Notes: generated from the sequence alone by a model not told the origin. DNA of 64,000 nt from Novosphingobium sp. KA1 (GCF_017309955.1 NZ_CP021247.1:3497001-3561000); one strand, 5' to 3'; positions 25,070 through 35,284 are shown, numbered from the stretch's first letter. Program-made: numbers and translations.

Positions 25070-26389
25070 TCAAGCCTCGGGTATGGTCAGGGTCGCCCTC
25101 AGGCCGCCTTCCGCCCGCTCCACGAAAGACAGCTTGCCGCCAAACCGCATCATCAAGCGGTGCGCGGTGGGAATGCCCAGGCCGAATCCCGGCGTATCGC
25201 GGCTGCGCGCCTCGTCGAGACGGAAGAACGGCGTCAGCACGTCCTCGAAGTGCGCCGCGGGAATGCCGGGGCCGGAATCCTCGACCTCGATCTCCCATGC
25301 GCCGGACATCCGGCCGATCCGCACATCCGCCTCGCCGCCATAACGCACGGCATTCTCCACCAGCGCCGCCAGCGCCAGGCGAACCGGCTCCGCATAAGTG
25401 GTTGCAATGGCCGTCTCCGGCCCCAGCACATGGACCCGCCCCGCATAAGGCGCCGCGAGCGCGCCGGTCAGCGCCGCGAGATCGACCGCCTCGGCCTCGC
25501 TGGCCAGATGCTGGGCGCGCAGATAGCCCTGAAGCGAGGCCAGCAGCCCCTCCATCTCATCGATGCTGCCCGCCACGATCTCGGAGATCTCGCGGTCGTC
25601 GATAAGATCCACCGCAACCCGCTGGCGCGCCAGCGGCGTGCGCAAGTCATGGCTGATCGCCTCGAACGAGCGCGCCTGATCCTCGAGCAGCCGGGCGATG
25701 CGCTCCTGCATCACGTTCATGGCATGGGCGAGGTTCTGCAGGTCCTCGGGACCGCGCTCGTCGATCTCCACGCGCTGGCCATGCCCGATGGCATCGGCGG
25801 CCAGCGCCAGGCGCCTGAGCGGCCGCGTAAGCAGGCGCAGCAAGAGCAGACCCACCGCAAGACAGGCCAGCGCGGTGAAGAAGGTCAGGATCGTCGCCCT
25901 CAGGGCGATCGGCCACATCGCCCCGAAATCACGCGAACGGAAGTTCAGCCACTGCCCGTCGGCAAGGCGAATCGAGCCCACCAGATCGCGCCCGCCTCCG
26001 CGCTTGTCCGCGAAGGCAAGATGCAGCGGCCGCGTCGCCAGCCCCGGCTCCCAGTGCACGACCTGCCCCGCAATCAGCTGCAGCGTCCGCCCCTGCCCCA
26101 TGCGGGGCACCGCAGGCGCGGCATCCACGCGCGCATCGAGATGCCGCGTCGACATCACTTCGGCCGTTCGCCGGGCATCGAGACGGTGCAGCCGGTCGCT
26201 CACCACCAGCAATTCGGCGATGCGCCGCGCGTGATCCTCGCGCAGCGTCTGGCGGTCGATGGCCTGATAGAAGGCGATGCTGCCCCCCAGCTGCACCAGC
26301 CCGAGCAGGAGCAGCAACGACGCGGCCTGCACGGCCAGGCGGGGCGAACGGAAATGCGGCACTCTCACCTCTCTTCTCGGCGGCGCCAT
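25070..26389 (-). CDS. Membrane sensor histidine kinase
   Basis: A protein of about 439 residues with a first membrane helix near residues 17-40 (VQAASLLLLLGLVQLGGS), a periplasmic domain of about 120 residues, a second helix (FFTALACLAVGLLLLRLL), HAMP, the H-box SHDLRTPLARQRVAV, N-box LVENAVRYGG, and ATP-binding DSGPGIP and GFGLGIPTAHRLM. This is the EnvZ/PmrB-like class. No response regulator is adjacent, so its partner is elsewhere. ATG 26389 is the likely start, but a GTG at 26365 has a better Shine-Dalgarno. It is divergent from an RND efflux operon. Confidence 0.88.
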   Translation of the reverse strand: MAPPRREVRVPHFRSPRLAVQAASLLLLLGLVQLGGSIAFYQAIDRQTLREDHARRIAELLVVSDRLHRLDARRTAEVMSTRHLDARVDAAPAVPRMGQGRTLQLIAGQVVHWEPGLATRPLHLAFADKRGGGRDLVGSIRLADGQWLNFRSRDFGAMWPIALRATILTFFTALACLAVGLLLLRLLTRPLRRLALAADAIGHGQRVEIDERGPEDLQNLAHAMNVMQERIARLLEDQARSFEAISHDLRTPLARQRVAVDLIDDREISEIVAGSIDEMEGLLASLQGYLRAQHLASEAEAVDLAALTGALAAPYAGRVHVLGPETAIATTYAEPVRLALAALVENAVRYGGEADVRIGRMSGAWEIEVEDSGPGIPAAHFEDVLTPFFRLDEARSRDTPGFGLGIPTAHRLMMRFGGKLSFVERAEGGLRATLTIPEA

Positions 26390-26536
26390 GCTCCATCGTT
26401 CCGCCTGCGCGGGGGCAGCGCCTTGCCTCGGGCTCTCACCCGCATGCACGCGCGTCAATGGCCCGCGCAAGGGCAGCAACGTTTTGACATGGCCCGTCAC
26501 CTCCCCGTTTTAGAGCAAAAATCCGCGAGGGCGGCG

Positions 26537-26548
26537 ATGCAATTGCAT
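26537..26548. promoter_or_regulatory. Palindrome in the kinase/efflux intergenic region
   Basis: ATGCAATTGCAT is a perfect 12-bp palindrome about 120 bases before the efflux operon. A second inverted repeat, CGGCATT (26553-26559) and AATGCCG (26585-26591), lies just downstream. Either could be an operator in this 276-base divergent promoter region. Confidence 0.4.
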
Positions 26549-26665
26549 AAAACGGCATTCGGTCACAAATTGTCGCACTTGCGAAATGCCGGCTTGCGGT
26601 CGTCGCCGATTGCCTCGATAGCTCGCGCACTTTTCCGTGATCGGGTGCGCAACTTGAAATCGACC

Positions 26666-27865
26666 ATGCCTTTGACGATTCCAGCCCCTCTTTCCGCCCT
26701 TCCCTTCCGCCGGACCGCGCTGTCGCTGGTCATCGCCTCGCTGCTGGTCAGTTGCTCGGGCGAAAAGAAGGATGACAAGCGCCCACCCACGCAAGTCGGC
26801 TACATCGTCGCCCAGCCCTCGACCGTGCCCGTCGCGGTGACGCTCAGCGGCCGCACCGTGGCCTACGAGACCAGCGAAGTGCGCCCGCAGGTCACCGGCG
26901 TGATCGTCAAGCGCTTCTTCACCGAGGGCACCCTCGTGAAGGCAGGGCAGCCGCTCTACCAGATCGACCCCAGCCTCTACCGCGCCGCGGTGAACCAGGC
27001 TTCGGCCGATCTCGCCAGTGCCCGCGCCACGGCCGAGGCGGCCGGTGCCAAGGCCCAGCGCTACAAGCCGCTGGCCGACATGGAGGCCGTCGCCAAGCAG
27101 GACTACGCCGATGCACTGGCAACCGCGCGCTCGGCCAATGCCTCGATCGCGCAGAACGCCGCCACGCTCGACACCGCGAAGATCAACTTGCGCTTCACCA
27201 CCGTGCCGGCGCCGATCAGCGGCCGCATCGGTCGCTCGTTGATCACCGTCGGCGCGCTTGCCAGCGCCAGCCAGACCGATCCGCTCGCGGTGATCCAGCG
27301 CATGGACCCGATCTACGTCGACATGCAGCAGTCCGCCGCCGAAATCACCGCGCTGCGCCGCAAGCTGGCGGCCGGCGGCGTCATCCCCGGCAGCACCACC
27401 GTGCACCTCACCTTCGATGACGGCAGCCAGTACGCGCTGCCCGGCACCGTGCGCTTCTCCGAAGTGACCGTGGACGAAGGCACCGGCACCGTGACCCTGC
27501 GCGCCGAGTTCCCGAACCCCGACGGCCTGCTGCTTCCCGGCATGTTCGTCTCGGCGGTGTTCGACCAGGCCAACGACCCCAATGCCTTCCTCGTGCCGCA
27601 GAACGCCGTGCAGCGCGATTTCGACGGCTCGGCTTACGTCATGGTGGTCGGCGCCGACGGCAAGGCGGCCCGCCGCAAGATCGAGACCAACCGGACGAAC
27701 GGGCCCAACTCGGTCGTGACCTCGGGCCTGCAGCGCGGCGACAAGGTGATCGTCCAGGGTCTCAACGGCCTCAAGCAGGGCGCCGAGATCAAGGCCGTGC
27801 TGTCCACCGCGCCGCAGGAAGTGAAGCCCCAGTCCGGCAAGCCCGGCGCAGCCAAGGGCCACTGA
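26666..27865 (+). CDS. RND efflux periplasmic adaptor lipoprotein (MexA/AcrA-like)
   Basis: A 399-residue membrane-fusion protein that links the inner-membrane pump to the outer-membrane channel. The N-terminus carries a lipoprotein signal with lipobox LVSC and Cys after about 28 residues. The adaptor order is visible: a first lipoyl half (SEVRPQVTGVIVKRFFTEG), a coiled-coil hairpin (ASADLASARATAEAAGAKAQ), the second lipoyl half (APISGRIGRSLITVGALAS), and a beta-barrel domain. It is followed 7 bases later by the pump gene. ATG 26666 has only a weak Shine-Dalgarno. Confidence 0.93.
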   Translation: MPLTIPAPLSALPFRRTALSLVIASLLVSCSGEKKDDKRPPTQVGYIVAQPSTVPVAVTLSGRTVAYETSEVRPQVTGVIVKRFFTEGTLVKAGQPLYQIDPSLYRAAVNQASADLASARATAEAAGAKAQRYKPLADMEAVAKQDYADALATARSANASIAQNAATLDTAKINLRFTTVPAPISGRIGRSLITVGALASASQTDPLAVIQRMDPIYVDMQQSAAEITALRRKLAAGGVIPGSTTVHLTFDDGSQYALPGTVRFSEVTVDEGTGTVTLRAEFPNPDGLLLPGMFVSAVFDQANDPNAFLVPQNAVQRDFDGSAYVMVVGADGKAARRKIETNRTNGPNSVVTSGLQRGDKVIVQGLNGLKQGAEIKAVLSTAPQEVKPQSGKPGAAKGH

Positions 27866-27872
27866 TCCTCCC

Positions 27873-30800
27873 ATGTCGCGCATCTTCATCGACAGGCCGA
27901 TCTTCGCATGGGTCCTTGCCATCATCGTGATGATGGCGGGGCTCGGCGCCCTCGCCTTCCTGCCCAACGAGCAGTACCCCGACATCGCCCCGGCCCAGGT
28001 CAACATCCGCGCGACCTACAACGGCGCCTCGGCGGAAACGATCGAGAACAGCGTCACCCAGGTGATCGAGCAGCAGCTGACCGGCATCGACGGCCTGCTC
28101 TACTTCTCGTCGCAGTCCTCGAACCGCGGACAGGCCACGATCAGCGCGGTCTTCGCCAAGGGCACCGATCCCGACATCGCCCAGGTCCAGGTCCAGAACA
28201 AGGTCCAGTCCGCGCTCTCGCGCCTGCCGCAGGCAGTGCAAAGCCAGGGCGTGACGGTCACCAAGTCGAACCCCGACCAGCTGTTGATGGTCGGCGTCTA
28301 CGACAAGAGCAACGGCCGTTCCAACCAGGACGTTTCCGACTACCTGACCTCGAACATCCAGGATCCGCTCTCGCGTATCGAGGGTGTCGGCGACGTCAAT
28401 GTGTTCGGCGCCCCGCACGCGATGCGCATCTGGCTCGACCCCAACAAGCTGGCGGCGGTTTCGCTGATGCCCAGCGACGTGACCTCGGCCATCACCGCGC
28501 AGAACACCGAAGTTGCCGCGGGCGAGATCGGCGGCCTTCCCGCGCCGCAGGACCAGTCGATCGACGCCATCGTCACCGCCGGCTCGCGCCTGCAGACGGC
28601 CGACCAGTTCCGCGCCATCGTGCTCAAGACCAACACCGACGGCTCCAGCGTGACCATCGGCGATGTCGCCCGTGTCGAGATCGGCGCGGAGAACTACAGC
28701 ACGATCATGCGCATCAACGGCCATCCCGGCGCCGGCATCTCGATCTCGCTCTCGCCCGGCGCCGACGCGCTGGCGACGGCGGAGCGGGTCAAGTCGGCCA
28801 TGGTCGATCTCGCCAAGGGCATGCCGGACGGCCTCGACTACACTTACGGCAGCGATTCCACCGCGTTCATCAAGCTCTCGGTGGCCGAAGTCGAGAAGTC
28901 GCTGTTCGAGGCGATCGTGCTGGTCGTGATCGTGATGTTCGTGTTCCTGCAAAGCTGGCGCGCCACGCTGATCCCCGCGATCGCGGTTCCGGTCGTGCTG
29001 CTGGGCACCTTTGCGGTGTTCTACGTCGCCGGATTCTCGATCAACACGCTCACGCTGTTCGGCCTGGTGCTGGCGATCGGCCTCCTGGTCGACGATGCCA
29101 TCGTCGTGGTCGAGAACGTCGAGCGACTGCTTGAGGAAAACCCGGGCATGACGCCCCGGCAGGCGACGATCCTGTCGATGCAGGAAATCCAGGTCGCGCT
29201 GGTCGCCATCGCGCTGGTGCTGTCGGCGGTGTTCCTGCCGATGGCCTTCTTCGGCGGATCGACCGGCGTGATCTATCGCCAGTTCTCGCTGACGATCGTC
29301 GTTGCCATGGTGCTCTCGGTGCTGGTGGCCCTGATCCTGAGCCCGGCGCTGACCGCCACCCTGCTCAAGCCCAAGACCCAGGGCGAGGAGGAACCCACCT
29401 GGGTGGACCGCCACCTGCCCTGGCTGGGCCGCCTCTGGCACCGCTTCCACACCGGGTTCAATACCGGCTTCGAGCGCATGACCGATGCCTATGCCCGCCG
29501 CGTCGAGCGTGTGGTGCAGCACAAGTGGCGCTGGCTTGCCCTCTTCGCGATCGCCTGCGTTGCCACCTTCATGCTGTTCCAGCGCCTGCCGACCGGCTTC
29601 CTGCCGAACGAGGACCAGGGCACGATCATGGTGCAGTGGCGCCTGCCGGCAGGCTCGCCGCGCACCCGCACGGAAGAAGTGCAGAAGCAGATCGAGACCT
29701 ATTTCCAGACTTACGAGAAGCACAATATCGCGACGATGCTGTCGCTCTCGGGCGGCGGCATGGGCGCATCGGGCCAGAACACCGGCTCCGCCTTCATCAC
29801 CCTGGTCGACTGGGAAGAGCGCCCCGGCGCGAAGAACACCGCGGCCGCCATCGTCCAGCGCGCCAACGGCGCGTTCCGCGGGCTGCGCGACGCCCAGGTC
29901 TTCACGCTCGTACCCGGCGCCATCCGCGGCCTCGGCTCGTCCGCGGGCTTCACCATGGAACTGCAGAACCGCTCCGGCATGACCCGCGCGCAGTTCCAGC
30001 AGGCCCGTGACGAACTGCTGGCCAAGGCGGGCGAGGACAGCCGCCTCACCAACGTGCGCCTCAGCGACCTTCCGGACGTATCCACGCTCAAGGTGGCGAT
30101 GAACACGCGCGCCTTGACCACTTACGGACTGACCGCCGCGAACGCCAACTCCACGCTGCAGACGGCCTGGGGCGGCACTTACGTGAACGACTTCCTCGAC
30201 AAGGGCCGCGTCAAGCGTGTCTACGTCCAGGGCGATGCGCAGTTCCGCTCGCGCCCCGAAGACCTTTCGCGCTGGTTCGTGCGCGGCACCGACGGGCAGA
30301 TGGCGCCGTTCTCGGCCTTCTCCTCGATCAGCTGGTCGACCGCGCCCAGTACCTCGTCGCGCTTCAACGGCCTGCAGGCTTACGAGTTCTCGGGCACTCC
30401 GGCCTCGGGCGTCAGTTCGGGCACGGCGATGCAGATCATGGAAGACCTCGCCAGCCAGATCCCGGGCACCGCCGTGGCCTGGTCCGGCTCGTCCTATCAG
30501 GAGCGCCTCTCCTCGGGCCAGGGACCGATCCTTTACGCGCTGTCGCTGCTGGTGGTGTTCCTCTGCCTTGCCGCGCTCTACGAGAGCTGGTCGATCCCGA
30601 TCGCGGTGATCCTGATCATCCCGCTCGGCCTGCTGGGCGCGATCCTCGCGGTGACGCTGCGCGGACTGGAGAACGACGTCTACCTGCAGATCGGCCTGCT
30701 GACGACGATGGGCCTTGCCGCCAAGAACGCGATCCTGATGATCGAGTTTGCCGAACAGGCCGAAAAGCAGGGCAAGCGCGTGATCGAGGCGGCGCTCGAA

Positions 30801-31070
30801 GCCGCGCGCATCCGCCTGCGTCCGATCCTGATGACCAGCTTCGCCTTCATCTTCGGCGTGCTTCCGCTTGCCGTCGCCAGCGGAGCCGGCGCCAACAGCC
30901 GCATCGCCATCGGCACCGCCGTCGTCGGCGGCATGCTGACGGCAACGCTGCTGGCGATCTTCTTTATCCCGCTGTTCTTCGTCATCGTTCGTCGCAGTGT
31001 CCGCGAAGGCCTGGCCGTTGCCCACCGCTATCTTCGCAATCGCCGCGCCGCCAAGGGAGACGCCGCATGA
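27873..31070 (+). CDS. RND multidrug efflux pump, inner-membrane subunit (MexB/AcrB-like)
   Basis: A 1065-residue HAE1-type RND transporter. It starts MSRIFIDRPIFAWVLAIIVM as in AcrB/MexB. The proton-relay aspartates are in AIGLLVDDAIVVVENVER (TM4), the partner lysine in GLAAKNAILMIEFAEQ (TM10), and the large pore and docking loops are complete. The length and motifs indicate a functional drug/proton antiporter. The stop overlaps the outer-membrane gene start by 4 bases. Confidence 0.96.
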   Translation: MSRIFIDRPIFAWVLAIIVMMAGLGALAFLPNEQYPDIAPAQVNIRATYNGASAETIENSVTQVIEQQLTGIDGLLYFSSQSSNRGQATISAVFAKGTDPDIAQVQVQNKVQSALSRLPQAVQSQGVTVTKSNPDQLLMVGVYDKSNGRSNQDVSDYLTSNIQDPLSRIEGVGDVNVFGAPHAMRIWLDPNKLAAVSLMPSDVTSAITAQNTEVAAGEIGGLPAPQDQSIDAIVTAGSRLQTADQFRAIVLKTNTDGSSVTIGDVARVEIGAENYSTIMRINGHPGAGISISLSPGADALATAERVKSAMVDLAKGMPDGLDYTYGSDSTAFIKLSVAEVEKSLFEAIVLVVIVMFVFLQSWRATLIPAIAVPVVLLGTFAVFYVAGFSINTLTLFGLVLAIGLLVDDAIVVVENVERLLEENPGMTPRQATILSMQEIQVALVAIALVLSAVFLPMAFFGGSTGVIYRQFSLTIVVAMVLSVLVALILSPALTATLLKPKTQGEEEPTWVDRHLPWLGRLWHRFHTGFNTGFERMTDAYARRVERVVQHKWRWLALFAIACVATFMLFQRLPTGFLPNEDQGTIMVQWRLPAGSPRTRTEEVQKQIETYFQTYEKHNIATMLSLSGGGMGASGQNTGSAFITLVDWEERPGAKNTAAAIVQRANGAFRGLRDAQVFTLVPGAIRGLGSSAGFTMELQNRSGMTRAQFQQARDELLAKAGEDSRLTNVRLSDLPDVSTLKVAMNTRALTTYGLTAANANSTLQTAWGGTYVNDFLDKGRVKRVYVQGDAQFRSRPEDLSRWFVRGTDGQMAPFSAFSSISWSTAPSTSSRFNGLQAYEFSGTPASGVSSGTAMQIMEDLASQIPGTAVAWSGSSYQERLSSGQGPILYALSLLVVFLCLAALYESWSIPIAVILIIPLGLLGAILAVTLRGLENDVYLQIGLLTTMGLAAKNAILMIEFAEQAEKQGKRVIEAALEAARIRLRPILMTSFAFIFGVLPLAVASGAGANSRIAIGTAVVGGMLTATLLAIFFIPLFFVIVRRSVREGLAVAHRYLRNRRAAKGDAA

Positions 31071-32476
31071 TCCGCGCCCGCATGCTGAAGCGCATGGCGC
31101 TCACCCTGCCCGCGCTGGCGCTTGCCGCCTGTTCGATGGCCCCCAAATACGTGCAGCCGCCGCTTCCCGCCCCGGCCTCCTGGCCGGTGGGTGACGCCTA
31201 TCTCGCGCAGAGCGAGGCAAACCTGCCGCTGGTGTCCTATTCGGAAATCTTCCGCGACCCGCGCCTGCAGAAGCTGGTCGAGCAGGCCCTCCTCAACAAC
31301 CGCGACTTGCGCGTCGCGGCGGCCAATGTGGCAGCGGCACGGGCGCAAGTGCGCGTCACCCGCGCCGACCAGATCCCCGCGCTCGGCGTGACCGGATCGG
31401 GCACCCGCACGCAAGTGAACGGTTCGGGCGACAGCACCGCGCTGTCGCTGAAGGGCGGCATTTCCAGCTTCGAACTGGATTTCTTCGGCAAGTACGCGAG
31501 CGCCACGCAGGCCCAGCGCGATACCGCCGTCTCGACCGAAGCCGATGCCCGCACCGTGCGCCTCGGCCTTGTCGCCGATCTCGCGCAGGCCTGGGCCAAC
31601 TACGGTGCCGATAACGATCTCCTGAAGATCGCCGAGGCAACGGCGGCCAATGCCGAACGCTCGGTCACGCTGACCGGTGCCCGCCTCAAGGGCGGCATCG
31701 CCCCGCGCACGGACCTTCGGCAAGCGGAACAGGTCCTCGAAACCGCCAGAGGCGACCTCGCCGCACAGAAGACCGCGCTGGCGCAGGACATCAACGCGAT
31801 CCGCCTGCTGGTGGGCGCCGATTTCGACCAGAGCCTGCTGCCGGGCGGCATCGACGAGGTCAACGCCTCGCTCGCCGTCCTGCCCGCCGGCACCAGTTCG
31901 CAAGTCCTGCTCCGCCGTCCGGACGTGGTGGAAGCCGAATATGCCCTGCGCGCCGCCAATGCCGACATCGGCGCGGCGCGGGCGCAGCTGTTCCCGTCGA
32001 TCTCGATCACCGGCCTGCTCGGCTTTGCCAGCGGCGCGCTGTCCTCGCTGTTCGACAAGGGCGCGTTCTCGGCAACGGCAGGCGCGGATGCCAGCTGGAC
32101 GATCTTCAACGCCGGCGGCAAGGCGGCCAATGTCGACGTCTCGAAAGCCAGGCGCGATGCGGCGCTGGCGACTTACGAGAAGTCGATCCAGACCGCGTTC
32201 AGCGAAGTGGCCGATGCCCTTGCCGATCAGGGCACGCTGGACGAGCGCCTGCGCGCCGCCAGCGCCTATTCGAACGCCGCCAGCGACACTGCGAAGCTGA
32301 CCGAGGCCAGCTACAAGCAGGGCATCTCCAGCTCGCTCGACAACCTCGACGCGCAGCGCAGCCTCTACACCGCGCGCAAGCAGGAAATCGCGGTGCGCCT
32401 CGCCGTCGCCAGCAACCGCGTGACGCTCTACCGCGTGCTCGGCGGCGATCAGGCGACCGCACCCGCCCAGCCGTAA
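31067..32476 (+). CDS. Outer-membrane efflux lipoprotein (OprM/NodT family)
   Basis: A 469-residue outer-membrane factor. The lipobox LAAC follows a hydrophobic signal (LTLPALALAACSMAPKY). Two repeats of the TolC fold are visible, with ANVAAARAQVRVTRADQIPAL in the first and ADIGAARAQLFPSISITGLLG in the second, each followed by long helices. It completes a three-gene efflux operon. Its stop is one base from the stop of the convergent dehydrogenase gene, with no terminator between. Confidence 0.95.
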   Translation: MIRARMLKRMALTLPALALAACSMAPKYVQPPLPAPASWPVGDAYLAQSEANLPLVSYSEIFRDPRLQKLVEQALLNNRDLRVAAANVAAARAQVRVTRADQIPALGVTGSGTRTQVNGSGDSTALSLKGGISSFELDFFGKYASATQAQRDTAVSTEADARTVRLGLVADLAQAWANYGADNDLLKIAEATAANAERSVTLTGARLKGGIAPRTDLRQAEQVLETARGDLAAQKTALAQDINAIRLLVGADFDQSLLPGGIDEVNASLAVLPAGTSSQVLLRRPDVVEAEYALRAANADIGAARAQLFPSISITGLLGFASGALSSLFDKGAFSATAGADASWTIFNAGGKAANVDVSKARRDAALATYEKSIQTAFSEVADALADQGTLDERLRAASAYSNAASDTAKLTEASYKQGISSSLDNLDAQRSLYTARKQEIAVRLAVASNRVTLYRVLGGDQATAPAQP

Positions 32477-32477
32477 G

Positions 32478-33515
32478 TCAGGCGAAGATCGGGACGATCT
32501 GTGGCAGGTCCACGGTCGTCCTGATCCCCGGCGGCGCGGCACAGACGGCCGGGATCGCATTGACCGGGCGGTGCGCGGTGAGCCCCGGCGTGAAGGCCGC
32601 ATAGTCCTCGGGCGCAACCGGGAAGGTGATCTCCATGCGCACCGGCGCATCGCCGCCGGTCGTGACCCGCCAGCCCGATTCCCGCAGATCCCAGTCCTGC
32701 TCGATATCGGTGGTGACGTACCAGTTGGCGCGGAACCGCATGACCGGCTCGCCCTTGTGCAGACAGGTGATCGTCGTGCGCATCGCCCCGACCGTCCCCG
32801 CCGGCACGGTCCCTGCCGCGATGGTCAGGTCCTTGCGCGTGGCCGAGAGTTCGCCGAACGCCTCGATCGCATCGATCTCCAGCCCCATGGCATCGGCGAC
32901 CTGCGAGAGCGAGCTGCCGAAATCGCCTTTCAGATGCTCGGCCCGGCGCTGGTCGAACGGCGCCATTTCGGCCCCGAAGCCCATGACCTGGAACAGCATC
33001 TCGGGCGAATCGCGACTGGAGACGTCGGCATATTCGTCGATGGTCAGCACGCCGTGGCGGCGCTCCAGCGAGAGCAAGGGGATGGCCAGCGCCTCGGTGA
33101 CGAAGCCCGGGCTCGATCCGGTGGAATAGATCGAGACGCCGCCCCTGGCGCAGGCCGCCTCGATGCGGGCGCGCAGGTCCTTGTCCATCAGCCGCGGATT
33201 GTGGAAGTCACCGCGCGTGGTGACAACGTTCTTGCCCGATTCCAGCAGCGCGCAAAGCTCGTCCCAGTCGGTGCCCTGCCGCATGTAGAGCACGCAGTCG
33301 GCATCGAGCCTGACGATGTCCTCCAGCGAACCGGTCGCCGTCACCCCGGTTGCCGGCAGCCCGCACAGCGCGCCGGCATCCTTGCCGATCTTGCCGGGCG
33401 AGGAGACCCACAGGCCCACCAGCTCCATGCGCGGATGCTCGATCACCGTGCGCAGCGCGCGGCTGCCAATGTTGCCCGTGGCCCATTGCACCACGCGCCA
33501 GATCCTGTCCTGCAT
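32478..33515 (-). CDS. DapB-like NAD(P)H-dependent amine/ketone dehydrogenase family protein
   Basis: A 345-residue protein with an N-terminal Rossmann fold (VVQWATGNIGSRALRTVIEH) of the dihydrodipicolinate-reductase-like group, which includes 2,4-diaminopentanoate dehydrogenase. In sphingomonads and actinobacteria such genes are common in catabolic clusters with unknown substrates. ATG 33515 is chosen after GGGAGAGAAG. A C-terminal region with HRPVNAIPAVCAAPPGIRTT fits this family. It faces the MFS gene's direction and may be co-transcribed with it. Confidence 0.78.
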   Translation of the reverse strand: MQDRIWRVVQWATGNIGSRALRTVIEHPRMELVGLWVSSPGKIGKDAGALCGLPATGVTATGSLEDIVRLDADCVLYMRQGTDWDELCALLESGKNVVTTRGDFHNPRLMDKDLRARIEAACARGGVSIYSTGSSPGFVTEALAIPLLSLERRHGVLTIDEYADVSSRDSPEMLFQVMGFGAEMAPFDQRRAEHLKGDFGSSLSQVADAMGLEIDAIEAFGELSATRKDLTIAAGTVPAGTVGAMRTTITCLHKGEPVMRFRANWYVTTDIEQDWDLRESGWRVTTGGDAPVRMEITFPVAPEDYAAFTPGLTAHRPVNAIPAVCAAPPGIRTTVDLPQIVPIFA

Positions 33516-33586
33516 TCGCTTCTCTCCCGGTCCTTGCGTCATTTCGCCTGCCCCTCACGGCTGCGACAATCCCCGGATGGGAACGC

Positions 33587-35284
33587 TCAGGGCGCGATCC
33601 AGCCCGTCGTTTCCTGCCGGGGATCGTAGGATTCCGCCTTCCAGCGCACCGATCCGAACGGCCGTTCCAGCTGGCGCCGCACCCGGCTTCCCTCCCCCCG
33701 CCGGTGGAAGGCATCGGCGGCGGCCTGCACCGCCAGATCGGCCTCGGTGAAGCGATCGCGCAGCCGCAGGTAATCGCCCCAGGTGGGGCAATGATACCGC
33801 TCGGTCCAGAGCGCGGGATCGGCGATGTCGCGGGCGATGGACCAGGCGAAACCGCCGTTGCGCTTGCGCATCGACTGCATCTTCATCATCGCCGCATAGA
33901 AGTCCCGCGCGTGGGCGGGATCGACGTCGTAGTCGACCTCGATCACCACCGGACCGGACCGCAAGGTCAGCGCCATGCCGACCTCGGGCTCATTGCCCAG
34001 CGGCATTTCCGAAGTCCCGCTCGCCCCCTCGCGCGCAATCGGCAGGACAAGACCGAGCAGGGCCGTTGCGCCGACCGCCATGCCGGACACCAGCAAGGCA
34101 TGGCCCACCCCGGTCTGCTGCGCGACCTGCCCCCAGACCCATGCGCCGATGCCGATCCCGGCCGTGATCGCCGAGGAAAACAGCGACAGCGCCCGCGCCG
34201 TCACCCAGCGCGGGGCGGAAAGCTGCACGGTCACGTTGATCATCGCGATGGTCAGGATGTTGCAGGCGCCGACCACCAGAAAAGCCGCGCACGTCAGCAT
34301 GGCCTCGTGGCTGAAGCCGATGACGGCAAGCGCCGCGCCGGTGCCGATGGCGAACAGGCGCACCGCCCATTCGGTGGAGATCATCTCGCGAATGCGGCTG
34401 ACGAACAGCGCCCCCGTCACCGCCCCCACCCCCTGCGCGCCAAGCAGCAGGCCATAGGTCGCCGCATCGCCGCGCAGCATGTCGCGCGCGATCAGCGGCG
34501 CCAGCGCCGAAGCGGTCGCGGTCGACAGGCCGAACGCGAAGACCCGCAGCAGCGCGGTCCGGATCGCCGGGGCGTGCAGCGCGTAACGCGCCCCGCCCAG
34601 CATCGCGCGGTCCATGCGCTCGGGCGGCAGGCGCGATGGCACGTGCCGTCGCTGCCAGAGGAAAAACGCGAAGAACAGCGGCAGATAGAGCAACGCGGTC
34701 ATCCCGAAAACCGCGCGCGCGCCATAGGCAACCACGATCAATCCGCCCAGCGCCGGGCCGAAACTGCGCGCGACATTGTAGCTGATCGTCCCCAGCGCCA
34801 CCGCGGCCGGCAAGTGCCCGCGCGAGACCTGCTCCGGGATCGAGGCCTGCCACGACGGCAAATAGAGCGCCACGCCGGCACCGATCAGCGCACAGAACAG
34901 CAGCAGCATCGCGCCCGTCACCAGATCGAGGAACGCGATCGCCGCCAGCATCGCGGCGCAGACCGCGCTGAAGGCAAGCCCGCTCATGGCGATGCGGCGG
35001 CGGTCGAACATGTCGGCAATGGCGCCTGCCGGGAGCGTGACCACCACCAGCGGCAGCATCATCGCGCTCTGCACCAGCGCCACCATCTCGGCCGAACTGG
35101 TGAGCCTGGTCATTTCCCAGGCCGCCCCGACACCCAGGAAAAGCTGGCCGAAATTGGAGAACAGGCTGGCCGTCCAGATCCGGCGGAAGGTTCGCTCGCG
35201 CAAGGGGGCGAAGGCACCGCCCGGCGAACCGTTCTCCAGCGATGAAGCGCCCTCTTCCCCGTTCGGCGCGCTGTTGTCCGACAC
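33587..35284 (-). CDS. MFS_3 family exporter with C-terminal ABM-like domain
   Basis: A 565-residue major facilitator of the EntS-like MFS_3 group. Residues about 25-415 form 12 membrane helices, with the conserved loop AGAIADMFDRRRIAM between TM2 and TM3. The last 130 residues are soluble (VVIEVDYDVDPAHARDFYAAM ... RWKAESYDPRQETTGWIAP) and resemble an antibiotic-biosynthesis-monooxygenase-like ferredoxin fold; this pairing is typical of the family. Start is GTG 35284 after GGGAAAG. Substrate unknown. Confidence 0.85.
   Translation of the reverse strand: MSDNSAPNGEEGASSLENGSPGGAFAPLRERTFRRIWTASLFSNFGQLFLGVGAAWEMTRLTSSAEMVALVQSAMMLPLVVVTLPAGAIADMFDRRRIAMSGLAFSAVCAAMLAAIAFLDLVTGAMLLLFCALIGAGVALYLPSWQASIPEQVSRGHLPAAVALGTISYNVARSFGPALGGLIVVAYGARAVFGMTALLYLPLFFAFFLWQRRHVPSRLPPERMDRAMLGGARYALHAPAIRTALLRVFAFGLSTATASALAPLIARDMLRGDAATYGLLLGAQGVGAVTGALFVSRIREMISTEWAVRLFAIGTGAALAVIGFSHEAMLTCAAFLVVGACNILTIAMINVTVQLSAPRWVTARALSLFSSAITAGIGIGAWVWGQVAQQTGVGHALLVSGMAVGATALLGLVLPIAREGASGTSEMPLGNEPEVGMALTLRSGPVVIEVDYDVDPAHARDFYAAMMKMQSMRKRNGGFAWSIARDIADPALWTERYHCPTWGDYLRLRDRFTEADLAVQAAADAFHRRGEGSRVRRQLERPFGSVRWKAESYDPRQETTGWIAP

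Noticed and set aside
27789..31025. A 1078-residue open frame antisense to the RND pump
   Set aside because: It is antisense to a clearly conserved AcrB-type gene and its translation is low-complexity His/Gln/Arg-rich sequence typical of shadows in GC-rich DNA.
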